A DNA stretch of 64,000 nt from Erysipelothrix piscisicarius. GTDB taxonomy: Bacteria > Bacillota_I > Bacilli_A > Erysipelotrichales > Erysipelotrichaceae. The stretch spans positions 1,550,001 to 1,614,000 of the forward strand of contig NZ_CP034234.1 in the NCBI RefSeq assembly GCF_003931795.1, read 5' to 3'. A program made the translations under genes and the position numbers. The notes beneath the pieces were generated by a model, which did no database searches, was not told the DNA's origin, and worked only from the letters and a program-made list of their open reading frames with translations. Every line of letters starts with the position of its first letter. The stretch's first letter is position 1. Below, piece after piece: positions 1-10,383 of the stretch.

Positions 1-1228
1 CCAAATTACCAAAATACATAACACCAATACGGTCACTAATATAGCGAACCACACCCAAGTCATGTGTAATAAAGAGGTATGTTAGGTTATGTTCATCCTT
101 AAGATCTTGAAGTAAGTTAATAACTTGTGATTGGATTGAAACATCCAATGCACTTACCGCTTCATCACAAACGATAAACTTAGGACGAAGTGCTAATGCA
201 CGTGCAATCCCAATACGTTGACGTTGTCCACCTGAAAATTGGTGAGGATAACGGTGAATAAATTCTTTCTGAAGTCCACATTTTTCCATTATATCAATAA
301 TGTATTCATTGTATTCATCACTGTTTGCATCCTTGAAGAGTTTATGAGCAATCAGCCCCTCTCCAATGATGTTTCCTACGGTAAAACGAGGATCAAGTGA
401 AGAATATGGATCTTGGAAAATAATTTGTAAATCCTTACGTAAGAAACGCATCTCTTGTTTATTTAATGATGATAAATCGATACCATCATCAAGTAAAGAT
501 TCATATTCTTCAAAATTATCATGAGATGATAATTTCGCCTTCATTTCGTTAATAACCACATTAACGTCATTCAACTCTTTTTGCGCTTGTTCTAATTTTT
601 CTTTTAAACTTGTGACATTACCATTCGCTTTTTTATCGTGCATGGTATTGCGTAATGTTTCCATTTCAAGTTCTTTATGTAACTTCGCAACAGCACTCCC
701 TTTTTGATATTTTGAGAGGAGTAAATTGCTTACTTCATTCAGATTATCATGAACAAGAAGCCCACCGGCAAGACGGAAAATATTTCCGTAAGTTGTCTCA
801 TATGCAATCTTCAAAAGACGCAATGATTCATTAAGTTCAATAAATTCTTCGCCTGATGTTCCTTCAATTTTTGATTCAAGGTCTTTAATCGCTTGGTATT
901 CCGCATCATGTTTACCAAAAACTTTTGGTATTGATTTGTATACTCCGCGTACGTACTCAGGCATCATTTCTTCAATTGTTTCACCATAATAAAGTGATAC
1001 ACCACCTGTTTGATCGTACAATTGAATTAATGTACGACCAAACGTGGATTTACCACAACCTGATTCTCCAACAAGTCCTAATGTTTCGCCTTCAAAAATT
1101 TCAATTGAGATATCTTTGTTCGCTTTTACATATTCTTGTTTACGTTGGAAAATACTTGATTTTTTGATTGGGAAATATTTTTGTAAGTGTTCAACCTTAA
1201 TGAGAACGCGATTATCTTTATTTTCCAT
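1..1228 (-). CDS. oppF: OppF-like oligopeptide ABC transporter ATP-binding protein, C-terminus cut by the window edge
   Basis: Cytoplasmic ATPase that would power the adjacent oligopeptide importer. I read about 409 codons from the ATG at 1228. The Walker A motif GESGCGKST lies near residue 53, the Q-loop ([11 protein letters not shown]) near 268, the signature FSGGQRQR and Walker B ([11 protein letters not shown]) follow, and the H-loop is [21 protein letters not shown] is typical of OppF rather than OppD. Oddity: Walker A and the Q-loop are about 210 residues apart, against roughly 40-45 in ordinary OppF. An insertion of about 170 charged, partly coiled-coil-like residues therefore sits inside the nucleotide-binding domain, at about residues 75-245. 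The gene follows oppC by 60 bp, so it is probably in the same operon. The stop codon is outside the window. Confidence 0.9.
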   Translation of the reverse strand, partial: MENKDNRVLIKVEHLQKYFPIKKSSIFQRKQEYVKANKDISIEIFEGETLGLVGESGCGKSTFGRTLIQLYDQTGGVSLYYGETIEEMMPEYVRGVYKSIPKVFGKHDAEYQAIKDLESKIEGTSGEEFIELNESLRLLKIAYETTYGNIFRLAGGLLVHDNLNEVSNLLLSKYQKGSAVAKLHKELEMETLRNTMHDKKANGNVTSLKEKLEQAQKELNDVNVVINEMKAKLSSHDNFEEYESLLDDGIDLSSLNKQEMRFLRKDLQIIFQDPYSSLDPRFTVGNIIGEGLIAHKLFKDANSDEYNEYIIDIMEKCGLQKEFIHRYPHQFSGGQRQRIGIARALALRPKFIVCDEAVSALDVSIQSQVINLLQDLKDEHNLTYLFITHDLGVVRYISDRIGVMYFGNL

Positions 1229-1287
1229 TATATAATCCCATCCTTACTTTTTAATTTTACTGTATTTGTCATTTTATCTACCATCCC

Positions 1288-3147
1288 CTATTTCTGGTTC
1301 GACTTCGGATCCATAGCATCACGAAGTGCATCTCCCATTAAGTTAACAGACAAGGCTGTAAGCATAACGCAGAGTGCTGGTAGAAGCCATTGCCACCAGT
1401 AATTTTCAATAACTGTTGTATTTGCAACACCATTAAGCATATTACCCCATGATGGTGAAGGCGGCTTAACACCAAATCCTAAATATGAGAGTCCGGCTTC
1501 TGTTAGCAAGCTGGAAGCATATCCAAGCGTCATATTAACAATAATAAAGTTAAATACACTTGGTAAGATATGGCGAATAATAATTGTTTTTTCTTTTAAT
1601 CCTAAAGCGCGTGCGGCAAGAACGAAATCTTTCTCACGTTCAGCTAGGATTTGTCCACGTACAAGACGTGCAACACCCGGCCACGAGATAACCCCCAAAA
1701 TAACCATAATCATCGCAAGACGTTGTGGTTGTGTTGTTGATGAAGGTAATAAAGCCGATAAGGTAATTGCAAGCGGCAAGAATGGGAAAGCACTAATAAC
1801 TTCAGCAATACGCATTAATAAGTTATCAACCCAACCACCGTAGAATCCAGCAATTAAACCAACAAGAACACCGATGAGTGTAGAAATAATCATTGAAATC
1901 GCTCCAACGGTTAATGAGATACGACCACCGTAAAGCAAGCGTTCTCCAATTGAGCGTCCCATGTCATCGGTTCCCAAGATAAATCCTTTATTTCCCCAAC
2001 CGTTAATTTGATTATCTTCGCTCACAGCAAATGATTGGAAGTGGTCTGAGAAAATTTGTTTGTTTTTAACGTTTGTTACTGATGTTGGAACATCTGTTAA
2101 ATTAAATTTGCCCTCACCCCAAGCATAGACGTGACCCGATTCAGTAAGTGCGTTAAAGGATGTTAATGTTGATGAAATTTGAACAACTTTACCATCAAGT
2201 TCAGGAACACTTTGGAATTTACCATGTGAACCCCATGTATGAACATTACCATCAGCATCTAAAGCCATTGCTGATGTTTTTGTAAGCTCAACTTGAGTGA
2301 CTTTAACAGAACCATCTGTTAATTCTGTCGGGATAGCACCAACTTCAGTACCACCTTGACCGAATGCTACTAATGATCCGTCATCAAGTAAAGCGATGAT
2401 ATTAAATTGTCCAATGGCAATGTCTTTAACACGACCTTGGATACTTTTGGGAATATTATCGAGGTTGTTCTCAAGAACACTACCCCATGTATAGATTTTT
2501 CCTTTATCTGTAACAATTGCAGTAAAGCGTTTCCCTGCTGCTACTTTAACAATGTTGTCACTACCAAGTTCTTCCATGACATCAAATGGTAGTTCTGTTT
2601 GAGAGAAGGTATTTTCACCCACACCAATAAATTGATTGTTTTCGGTGACTGCAACAACAAATTTATCTCCAGATGCTAGTGATTTAATTTTACTATTTTT
2701 CGTCTTTTCGACAATTTGATCAACTTTAAATTTCTTATCAGGACGTTGTCCCCAGAAATGTACTTTTCCTGCGTCATCTAATGCAACAGAATAGGAAGTA
2801 CCACTGCTAATTGTCTCAATGTTTTTCCCTTGTATTTCCTTGGGAATATTTAAATACTTCGTTCCTGGAGCAAGGTTATTTAATACGGTTTCATGTTCGT
2901 ATGAGTTATACGGTCTGAATGTCGTTGTCCCAAAAACAATCGCAAAAATTAACACAAAACCAATAAGTCCCGTTACTCCAAGTTTGTTTTCAAAAAAGTT
3001 TCTCGCAATTTGTTTTGATGGGCTGATAACCACATCTTCTGCGATTAAATCTTCAAGTTCTTCGCGTCGTTGTCCACCACTCTTAAATAGATTAGCAAAC
3101 ATCGATTTGATACTTGACCAAAATGAATTTTTCTTATTATTGTCCAT
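1288..3147 (-). CDS. oppC: OppC-type oligopeptide permease with an inserted RCC1-like beta-propeller
   Basis: Membrane permease subunit of the Opp importer, 619 residues, about twice the usual OppC length. Residues 1-50 are cytoplasmic and TM1 is about 54-76. The usual OppC sequence resumes near residue 390 at FILGTDDMGRSIGERL. It includes the permease core and the EAA loop (AARALGLKEKTIIIRHILP), which contacts the ATPase. Between TM1 and GTDDMGR, on the extracellular side, lie about 300 residues made of seven RCC1-type repeats. Each repeat ends in a Gly-x-V/I-x-x-W/F/V-G motif (KVHFWGQ, QFIGVGE, KIYTWGS, SLVAFGQ, NVHTWGS, HVYAWGE, QINGWGN). Seven repeats are enough for a closed seven-bladed propeller. 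The reading frame is continuous, so this is a domain insertion and not an assembly join. Role of the propeller is unknown; peptide capture or binding-protein docking are guesses. Confidence 0.92.
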   Translation of the reverse strand: MDNNKKNSFWSSIKSMFANLFKSGGQRREELEDLIAEDVVISPSKQIARNFFENKLGVTGLIGFVLIFAIVFGTTTFRPYNSYEHETVLNNLAPGTKYLNIPKEIQGKNIETISSGTSYSVALDDAGKVHFWGQRPDKKFKVDQIVEKTKNSKIKSLASGDKFVVAVTENNQFIGVGENTFSQTELPFDVMEELGSDNIVKVAAGKRFTAIVTDKGKIYTWGSVLENNLDNIPKSIQGRVKDIAIGQFNIIALLDDGSLVAFGQGGTEVGAIPTELTDGSVKVTQVELTKTSAMALDADGNVHTWGSHGKFQSVPELDGKVVQISSTLTSFNALTESGHVYAWGEGKFNLTDVPTSVTNVKNKQIFSDHFQSFAVSEDNQINGWGNKGFILGTDDMGRSIGERLLYGGRISLTVGAISMIISTLIGVLVGLIAGFYGGWVDNLLMRIAEVISAFPFLPLAITLSALLPSSTTQPQRLAMIMVILGVISWPGVARLVRGQILAEREKDFVLAARALGLKEKTIIIRHILPSVFNFIIVNMTLGYASSLLTEAGLSYLGFGVKPPSPSWGNMLNGVANTTVIENYWWQWLLPALCVMLTALSVNLMGDALRDAMDPKSNQK

Positions 3148-3158
3148 ATCAAAATCCC

Positions 3159-4130
3159 CTAATCTAATTTAACACGTGGGTCAACCATCGCGTATCCAAT
3201 ATCCATAACAATGTTTGAAACGAGTGATAAGATTGCGTAGAACATGTTCATCGCTAATACAAGCATGAGGTCACGACTACCAACTCCTTGAATCAAGACG
3301 TTTCCAATCCCGTTCCACGAGAAGATTTGTTCAGTAATTGCGGCACCCCCAAAAATACCAGCAATCGAACCTGCAAGAACCGTTACAACTGGAATTAGAG
3401 CATTTCTAAACGCATGCGAATAGACAATGACTTTTCCTGATAACCCTTTGGCACGTGCAGTACGAATATAATCACTGTTTAACACTTCAATCATTGCATT
3501 TCTGACATATCGAATTGTCGATGCAAATGAACCAATGGTTAATGTGATAATTGGTAAGGCTGCATAACGGAACCATTGCCCCACATATGCAATCCCTGTA
3601 GTTCCAGCAAGTGGCATCCCACCTGTAGGGGAGATGCTTAATTTAATTGCAAAGAAGTAAATTAACAAGATCGAGATTAACAATGTTGGCATTGACATTC
3701 CGACAAGTGAAAAGACTTGCCAAAATTTATCAAATTTTCCGCCACGATTCACGGCTGATTTAATACCTACAATAATTGAAATAACAAACGCAATTGTTGT
3801 AGAAATTATATTAAGAAATACTGTATTTTTAAGAGGTGTTGCAATAACCTCTTTTACGGGTTTATTTTTAGAAGTTGAAATTCCTAAATCACCCGAAAGT
3901 GTGTTTTTTACCCAACGAACATATTGTTCTGGGAGTGGCTTGTTATGACCGATGCGCTCTGCAGCCTCATCGTAAGCCCTTTGGTATTGTTCTGGATCTT
4001 TGATCGCTGGGTTTATCATTCCTATTACGGGATCACCAGGCATCATTTTCACTAATGAAAACAGCATGATTGAAATGATGATCACAACAGGAATCAACGA
4101 CATAATCCGTTTTATCATATACTTAAACAT
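3159..4130 (-). CDS. oppB: OppB-type oligopeptide ABC permease
   Basis: Integral membrane permease of the Opp importer, 323 residues, a normal OppB length. It starts MFKYMIKRIMSLIPVVI, typical of OppB, with the first membrane segment at about residues 8-28. The conserved extracellular region (MMPGDPVIGM) follows, and the EAA loop is RTARAKGLSGKVIVYSHAFRN. The start was placed at the ATG at 4130 rather than 45 bases further out, because GGAG lies eight bases upstream of it. The stop is 11 bp before the start of oppC, so the two are probably cotranscribed. A perfect 12-bp hairpin lies just upstream, between oppA and this gene. Confidence 0.93.
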   Translation of the reverse strand: MFKYMIKRIMSLIPVVIIISIMLFSLVKMMPGDPVIGMINPAIKDPEQYQRAYDEAAERIGHNKPLPEQYVRWVKNTLSGDLGISTSKNKPVKEVIATPLKNTVFLNIISTTIAFVISIIVGIKSAVNRGGKFDKFWQVFSLVGMSMPTLLISILLIYFFAIKLSISPTGGMPLAGTTGIAYVGQWFRYAALPIITLTIGSFASTIRYVRNAMIEVLNSDYIRTARAKGLSGKVIVYSHAFRNALIPVVTVLAGSIAGIFGGAAITEQIFSWNGIGNVLIQGVGSRDLMLVLAMNMFYAILSLVSNIVMDIGYAMVDPRVKLD

Positions 4131-4152
4131 CGTTTTTCTCCTTTTAACACGA

Positions 4153-4184
4153 CTATAAGAAGTGCCGATTGACACTTCTTATAG
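4153..4184 (-). promoter_or_regulatory. Perfect intercistronic hairpin between oppA and oppB
   Basis: CTATAAGAAGTG pairs perfectly with CACTTCTTATAG around an 8-base loop. No T-run follows on the minus strand, so it is not a standard terminator. Hairpins at this position behind a binding-protein gene often stabilise its mRNA or reduce read-through, giving more binding protein than permease. That role is inferred here. Confidence 0.65.
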
Positions 4185-4271
4185 TACTTACATTCAATTA
4201 TAACTCAAATTATCCTTCGATTGAGATATATTCCATAGTTTTTGACCAGTCCATCTCTGGTGTTACTTTTT

Positions 4272-5987
4272 CTAAACCTTTAACACGGTTTGACGCGATG
4301 TCATGGTATAGATTTGAGTAGAGAGGATTTGGAACAAGAGGTCATTCCAAAGTTGGAAGTATTCAACAACTGCTGCTGAATAAGCTTCACGATTTCCTGG
4401 TTCAATACGACGTACCTTTTCAATAGCTGCATCAAGTTCTGGATCTGAAATATCACTCCAGTTTAAACCTGTTCCAACATATTTTGAATGGTTTTGCCAT
4501 GGATCATAAAGTGATGTGAATGATGTTGCAAGGTTAAATGCATTAAAGTCATTCTCTTCACGTCCTTGCATGTATGCACCTAAAGTAGCAAATTCACCTT
4601 GTTCAATGTAGTATTCCATACCAGCTTTTTCAGCTGCAGGAACTAATTGAGATACAATTAAATCTGTTACTGAGTTCTTCTCAGAACCAAAGTGTTTTAC
4701 AACAAGTTTATTTCCATCTGCATCATAACGAGCATAATCTTTACTTGCTTTACTTGCATCAAATGGTGTAACACCATCTTTTTCGAATTTGTAGATTGAT
4801 TGATCTAGTAATTCGTTTGCTTTAGTAATGTTGTAAGTATAGTCGATAAGTGAACTTTCAATCTTGTCCTTGTTATCTTTATAGAACCATTGTGATAATC
4901 CGAATGGTCCATTAACTACAGAACCGTATCCACCAGCAATTTTTTGAACAAATTCGTTACGGTTTAACATGTAACCAATTGATTGACGTACTTCTTTGTA
5001 TTGAGTTGGTCCTTTATTTGCTTTTAATGTGATGTTACCAAATCCATTACGTGGATAGTTAACAGTTTGTAATTCAAGTTCTTTTGCTTTATTGATGTAT
5101 TCACCCTCGATGTTTCCTGGTGATAAATCAACTTCACCTTTTTCGATCGCTTGTACTGTAACGTTTGAGTCAACTTGACGGATTACAACTTTTTCAACTT
5201 CTGGTTTTTGACCTTCGTAGTTTCCTACATATTGATCATTTTTAACAAGAATTGTTGTACCATTTTCATAGCTTTCTAACTTATACGCACCTACTACAAC
5301 AGTTGGTTTGTATCGTTCAGTTGTTGAAACATATTCAACAGCTCCTTGAATTTCTTCAGGTGTGTTGTCGAATGCGTTTCCTTCAGCATTTAATTTAGCA
5401 TCCTTAAACCAAACATGCATTGGTTCAGGTGAGATATCAGCTTTACTTGCTTCAAAGTAGTATGGCAAGTTTGCTTTATCGATTGTTAATGAGAATGTAT
5501 TGTCGTCGATTAATTTAACCCCTTCGAAAACTTTTGATTCCCCTGTGCTATATGCGTTATAACCTAAAAGTTCATCTCCGGTACTTTCCATTGATGCAAC
5601 TTTCATCCAAGCTGGATGTGCACGGAACAACATAGCCATAACGTAGTCTTTAGCTGTGATTTCTGTTCCATCAGAGTATTTATTGCCACCTTTGATTTTG
5701 AAGGTATAAGTTTTATTTCCTTCGCTGTCTGCTTTAACTTCATGGCTTTCTACGAAGTTAGGATTTGGCTTGATCTCTGAAGTATCGCGATCAATATAGA
5801 AAACGCTTGCACCTAAGTGCATTAAGTTAGTTGCCCATCGGTCATAGGCATTCGATCCGAACCCTTCCACAAAATCACCATTTTGTGAAGCAGGGGCCGC
5901 AACCGTTAATGTACTGGATGAACCTTGTGATCCACAACCAGTAAGAACCAATAACGCTGCAACGAATGCAATCATTAATTTTTTCAT
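4272..5987 (-). CDS. oppA: OppA-type oligopeptide-binding lipoprotein, frameshifted near the C-terminus
   Basis: Extracytoplasmic solute-binding lipoprotein of SBP family 5 that delivers peptides to OppB/OppC. The start at 5987 has GGAG upstream, and the N-terminus MKKLMIAFVAALLVLTGCGS is a lipoprotein signal peptide with lipobox LTGC. The open frame has 571 residues and ends IYTMTSRQTVLKV. In the next frame, the same stretch reads LVPNPLYSNLYHDIASNRVK and continues through WSKTMEYISIEG to a stop at 4210. This is the usual OppA C-terminus. The span 5987-4210 is one base short of a multiple of three, so a single base was lost near 4336-4341. About 40 native residues are replaced by about 20 foreign ones. 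It may be a real lesion or a sequencing error; the protein could still fold. Confidence 0.88.
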   Translation of the reverse strand: MKKLMIAFVAALLVLTGCGSQGSSSTLTVAAPASQNGDFVEGFGSNAYDRWATNLMHLGASVFYIDRDTSEIKPNPNFVESHEVKADSEGNKTYTFKIKGGNKYSDGTEITAKDYVMAMLFRAHPAWMKVASMESTGDELLGYNAYSTGESKVFEGVKLIDDNTFSLTIDKANLPYYFEASKADISPEPMHVWFKDAKLNAEGNAFDNTPEEIQGAVEYVSTTERYKPTVVVGAYKLESYENGTTILVKNDQYVGNYEGQKPEVEKVVIRQVDSNVTVQAIEKGEVDLSPGNIEGEYINKAKELELQTVNYPRNGFGNITLKANKGPTQYKEVRQSIGYMLNRNEFVQKIAGGYGSVVNGPFGLSQWFYKDNKDKIESSLIDYTYNITKANELLDQSIYKFEKDGVTPFDASKASKDYARYDADGNKLVVKHFGSEKNSVTDLIVSQLVPAAEKAGMEYYIEQGEFATLGAYMQGREENDFNAFNLATSFTSLYDPWQNHSKYVGTGLNWSDISDPELDAAIEKVRRIEPGNREAYSAAVVEYFQLWNDLLFQILSTQIYTMTSRQTVLKV

Positions 5988-6047
5988 GGTAATTCTCCTC
6001 CTTTTGTTGTCAAACATTGATACAGATAAGTGATACTGTATGAATGT

Positions 6048-6075
6048 ATTATATAGGATACAGAAAATTTGTCAA
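6048..6075 (-). promoter_or_regulatory. Sigma-A-type promoter of the opp operon
   Basis: On the minus strand, TTGACA (6075-6070) is followed after 16 bases by TATAAT (6053-6048). Both boxes are perfect. They lie 61 bases upstream of the oppA start. Confidence 0.85.
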
Positions 6076-6340
6076 TTGATTTTTCAGTATATTATCAATT
6101 TTATGAAAATAAATCATAAAATCTCTGAAACAATTTACATTTGCTGTTATTCTATGAAATATCCACTGTTTAGTGCGTTTAATGACGAATATTTTAAGTT
6201 GTATGAATATTTATCATGAAAAGTAATTCTAATATATCACAAAAAATCCATAGTTTGGCGTGAAGCGTCCGAAATACCTGAAACAACTTTCAGAAATTAA
6301 TACAAGATAATACAAAAAAACTACAAATTCGAATGAATAA
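6076..6340. other. Intergenic region without a recognisable gene
   Basis: AT-rich spacer between the opp promoter and the terminator of the pyruvate dehydrogenase operon. I see no open frame with a ribosome-binding site and no convincing structured element. Confidence 0.5.
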
Positions 6341-6366
6341 AATAAGGATGCTTTCGCATCCTTATT
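6335..6366 (-). terminator. Intrinsic terminator of the pyruvate dehydrogenase operon
   Basis: AATAAGGATGC pairs with GCATCCTTATT around a 4-base loop. A T-rich tail follows on the minus strand, just beyond the lpdA stop. Confidence 0.85.
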
Positions 6367-6373
6367 ATATAGA

Positions 6374-7780
6374 TTAAATATGAATTGGCAATCCGAGTGA
6401 AATTTCAGATGCATCCATAACTGTTTCTGATAGTGTTGGGTGAGCATGGATTGTTAGAGAAAGATCTTCAACATTCATGCGTGCTTCAACAGCTAATCCG
6501 ATTTCAGCAATAATATCACTTGCTCCAACACCGGCTACTTGTCCACCAAGTAGTAATCCTGTGTCTTTTTCTGATATAAGTCTTACGAATCCTTCAACTG
6601 CATTAAGTGAAAGTGCACGACCGTTTGCACCAAATGGGAATTTTGATACTTTAACTATTAATCCTTGGTCTTTAGCTTCTTTTTCAGTTAATCCAACAGT
6701 TGCTAATTCAGGGTCTGTGAAACATACCGCTGGAATCGCAACATAGTCGATTTCTGAAGGTTGGCCTGAGATTGCTTCAGCAGCAACTTTTGCTTCGTAT
6801 GAAGCTTTGTGCGCTAATGCTAAACCTGGAGTTACGTCACCAATAGCAAAGATATGTTTTTGGCTTGTACGTCCTTGTTTATCTACAGTAATAAGTCCAC
6901 GTTCGTTTGTCTCAACACCGGCAACTTGTAAGCCAAGATCATCTGTGTTAGGACGACGTCCAACTGTAACCATAACGTAATCTGCTTCGATTGTAGCGGG
7001 TTTGCCATATACTTCATAACTAACAACAACTCCATCTTTTGTTTCTTTAGCATCTTTTGCCATAGCATTATTTACGATTGTAACGTCTTTTTTCTTAAAT
7101 TCGTTTTCAACAAGTTTAATCATGTCTTTATCGAATTGAGGTAAGATTGAAGGCGCTCCTTCAAGAATTGTAATTTCTGATCCTAAATTAGCATAAACAC
7201 CTGCTAATTCTGAACCAATATAGCCTCCACCGATAACAACAAGTTTCTTAGGAATTTCTTTTAAGTTTAATCCACCTGTTGAGTCAATGATACGTTTTCC
7301 AAATTTAAATCCTTTGATTTCAATTGGACGACTACCTGTTGCAATAATACAGTGTTTAAATGTATATGATTGAGCTGACTCATCATTTACAACACGTAAT
7401 TGATGCGTGTCATTAAAGAATGCTGTACCACGGATGATTTCAACTTTATTTTTCTTTAATAACATAGCAATTCCAGATGTAAGTTTATTAACAACTTGCT
7501 CATCTTTCCATGCTTGTGTTTTTGTAAAATCAATTTTAACATTTTCGGCTGTAACACCAAATGTTTCTGAATTCATTGATTCTTGGTATCGATGACCTGC
7601 ATTAATTAACGCTTTTGAAGGAATACATCCAACATTAAGGCAAACGCCACCAATATTATCTTTTTCAATAATTGCTACTTTTTGTCCTAATTGAGCTGCA
7701 CGAATTGCCGCAACATATCCACCAGGACCTGAACCAATAACAATTGTATCTAATTCAAGAGCTAAATCTCCTACTACCAT
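6374..7780 (-). CDS. lpdA: Dihydrolipoamide dehydrogenase (E3)
   Basis: Flavoprotein subunit E3 of the pyruvate dehydrogenase complex, which reoxidises dihydrolipoyl groups with NAD+. It has 468 residues, the normal length. The FAD-binding motif is [14 protein letters not shown] near residue 12. The redox-active disulfide is in [13 protein letters not shown] near residue 45. The NAD-binding motif is [14 protein letters not shown] near 180, and the catalytic His-Glu region of the dimer interface is [10 protein letters not shown] near the C-terminus. It lies 19 bp after the E2 gene, as the last gene of a pdhA-pdhB-pdhC-lpdA operon, and is followed by an intrinsic terminator. Confidence 0.96.
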   Translation of the reverse strand: MVVGDLALELDTIVIGSGPGGYVAAIRAAQLGQKVAIIEKDNIGGVCLNVGCIPSKALINAGHRYQESMNSETFGVTAENVKIDFTKTQAWKDEQVVNKLTSGIAMLLKKNKVEIIRGTAFFNDTHQLRVVNDESAQSYTFKHCIIATGSRPIEIKGFKFGKRIIDSTGGLNLKEIPKKLVVIGGGYIGSELAGVYANLGSEITILEGAPSILPQFDKDMIKLVENEFKKKDVTIVNNAMAKDAKETKDGVVVSYEVYGKPATIEADYVMVTVGRRPNTDDLGLQVAGVETNERGLITVDKQGRTSQKHIFAIGDVTPGLALAHKASYEAKVAAEAISGQPSEIDYVAIPAVCFTDPELATVGLTEKEAKDQGLIVKVSKFPFGANGRALSLNAVEGFVRLISEKDTGLLLGGQVAGVGASDIIAEIGLAVEARMNVEDLSLTIHAHPTLSETVMDASEISLGLPIHI

Positions 7781-7799
7781 GTACTATTCCACCTTCCAA

Positions 7800-9383
7800 T
7801 TAAGATTCCATCAATAGAAGCTCAGGATTGTTTAACAATCTCTTGAGTTCGTTCATGGCATTTTGTGCTAGGGCACCATCGATGATACGGTGGTCGAAGC
7901 TTAATGATAATGCTAACATATTTCCAACGCCGATTGTTCCATCTGCTAGAACAACTGGTTTCTTATCAATACTTCCTACACCCAAGATCGCTACTTCTGG
8001 GTAGTTGATGATTGGTGTAAACCAGAGTCCACGTGCTGATCCAATATTACTAATTGTAATTGAACCATCGCGCATATCTGCTCCAGCTAATGTATTATCA
8101 TTTGCTGCGGCTGCCAATGTTGAGATTTCTTTAGCAACTGTAAAGATTCCTTTTGAATCAGCATTTTTGATATTTGGAACATATAAACCGTGAGGTGTAT
8201 CTGCTGCAAAACCAATGTTAATGAAGTTTTTGTAAACAATTTCTTGTGTTGAGTCATCAACACTTGAATTTAAGATTGGGTATTTACGCACAACTGCAGT
8301 TAGCGCCTTAACAATGTAAGGTAAGAATGTTAGTTTAACATCTTGTGCAGCTGCAATTTCTTTGAATTTCTTACGGTGATTTACAAGTTCTGTAACATCC
8401 ACTTCGTCAAATAATGTAACGTGTGGTGCTGTTGCCTTACTTGTAACCATTGCTTTAGAAATTGCTTTACGTGTTGGTGTCATTTTTTCACGTGTAGTTG
8501 ATCCTGTAACAACAACTGGAGCTGGTTTAGCTGCAGGTTTTGCTACTGGTGCTGTTTCAACGGATGGTGTAGCTTCCACGACTGGAGTTTCAACTGCTGG
8601 TGCAGCTGCGCCGCCTGCGATAAATGCTTCAACATCTGATTTACGGATATGTCCGTGTTTACCTGTTGCTGTAACAAGTGTTAAATCAACATTATTTTCA
8701 CGTGCAAACTGACGAACCGATGGCATTGCTAGAACGCGTCCAGCAATTTTATTTTGTGCAAACGATTCACCATTTCCCGCAACAGCATGGCTTGCAGTTG
8801 CAACTGGAGCTGCTGTTTGTGCAGGAGTTGATGCTGGTGCATGTCCTTCTGCCGCAAATTCAACGAGTGGTTGTCCAACTGTTGCCACTGTACCCGCTTC
8901 AATCATGATATTCATAATTTTTCCAGATACTGGGGATGGGATTTCTTGAACAAGCTTATCATTTTGAACTTCTAATAGTGGTGCATCTTCTTGGATGTCA
9001 TCACCGACTTTAACGAACCATTGTACAATTTCACCTTCAGCGATACCTTCACCCACATCTGGCATATTAAACACAAATGATCCGGCAGCTGCTGCAGGTG
9101 CAGGTGCTGCTGTCTCTTCTTTAGCAGGTGCAGATGCTACTGCGCCTTCTGCTACGATTTCAACGAGATCGTCACCAACTGTAGCTACAGTTCCTGGTTC
9201 GACCATAATTTTTGTAATTGTGCCTGATACTGGGGATGGGATTTCTTGAACGAGTTTATCGTTTTGAACTTCTAATAGAGGTTCATCTTCTTTAATTGTG
9301 TCGCCTTCTTTAACGAACCAACTAACGATTTCTCCTTCAGCAATTCCTTCACCTACGTCAGGCATTTTAAATATAAATGACAT
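7800..9383 (-). CDS. pdhC: Dihydrolipoamide acetyltransferase (E2) with two lipoyl domains
   Basis: Core subunit of pyruvate dehydrogenase; it transfers the acetyl group to CoA. It has 527 residues. Two nearly identical lipoyl domains (about residues 1-80 and 104-183) each carry the lipoylated lysine in VQNDKLVQEIPSPVSG. They are joined by Ala/Pro-rich flexible linkers. A peripheral subunit-binding domain follows near residue 215 (AMPSVRQFARENNVDLTLV). The C-terminal catalytic domain begins near 300 and has the active-site motif SLSFDHRIIDG. The gene lies between the E1-beta and E3 genes with gaps of about 20 bp. The lipoyl domains require the product of lplA, or another route, for modification. 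Confidence 0.96.
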   Translation of the reverse strand: MSFIFKMPDVGEGIAEGEIVSWFVKEGDTIKEDEPLLEVQNDKLVQEIPSPVSGTITKIMVEPGTVATVGDDLVEIVAEGAVASAPAKEETAAPAPAAAAGSFVFNMPDVGEGIAEGEIVQWFVKVGDDIQEDAPLLEVQNDKLVQEIPSPVSGKIMNIMIEAGTVATVGQPLVEFAAEGHAPASTPAQTAAPVATASHAVAGNGESFAQNKIAGRVLAMPSVRQFARENNVDLTLVTATGKHGHIRKSDVEAFIAGGAAAPAVETPVVEATPSVETAPVAKPAAKPAPVVVTGSTTREKMTPTRKAISKAMVTSKATAPHVTLFDEVDVTELVNHRKKFKEIAAAQDVKLTFLPYIVKALTAVVRKYPILNSSVDDSTQEIVYKNFINIGFAADTPHGLYVPNIKNADSKGIFTVAKEISTLAAAANDNTLAGADMRDGSITISNIGSARGLWFTPIINYPEVAILGVGSIDKKPVVLADGTIGVGNMLALSLSFDHRIIDGALAQNAMNELKRLLNNPELLLMES

Positions 9384-9403
9384 TATGCACTTCGCCTCCT
9401 AAA

Positions 9404-10383
9404 TTAATCAAAGTTAACAATTTCACGTACTTTATTAGTGATGTCTTCTTCGTTTGGTAACCAATCGTTTTCAGCTAAACCAAATGGGAAAATTGTATCT
9501 GGTGCTGCAACACGACCTACAGGTGCTTTTAATGTAAGAATTGCGCGTTCTGCGATTTCCGACATAACATGTGCGCCTACTCCGGCTTGACGTTGTGCTT
9601 CTTGTACAACAACTAAACGTCCTGTTTTCGTTACAGATTCGATAATTGTATCTAAGTCAATTGGTGAAACTGTACGTAAGTCGATTACTTCTGCAGAAAT
9701 ACCTTCTGCTGCAAGTGTTTCAACAGCTTTCATTGATTCACGAACCATTGCACCATAAGTAATAATTGTTACATCATTACCTTCTTTAACAACATTCGCT
9801 TTTCCTAAAGGAACTGTATAGTATCCTTCTGGAACTTCCTCACGGAATGAACGGTATAATTTCATGTGTTCTAAGAAAACAACAGGATCGTTATCTTCAA
9901 TAGAAGCTAAAAGTAAACCTTTCGCATCATATGGGTTTGATGGGATAACCACTTTAATTCCAGGTGATTGTGCCATTAGACCTTCTAAGTTATCTGAATG
10001 GAGTTCAGGGGTGTGAACTCCACCACCAAATGGTGAACGAATAGTAATAGGCATGTTACGTGTGTTTCCTAAACGGTAACGTGTACGTGCCATTTGTGCA
10101 ACAACTGAGTCCATTACTTCGAATACAAAACCGAAGAATTGGATTTCAGGAATTGGACGGAATTTTTCTAATGCCAATCCGATTGCTAATCCACCAATAC
10201 CTGATTCAGCTAATGGTGTATCAAATACGCGGTCTTCACCGTGTTTTTCTTGAAGTCCGTCAGTTGCACGGAATACTCCACCGTTTTTCCCAACGTCTTC
10301 ACCGAAAATCAATGTATTTTCGTCACGTTCAAGGGCAATATCAAGCGCTTCAGTAATGGCTTGAATCATTGTTAGTTGTGCCA

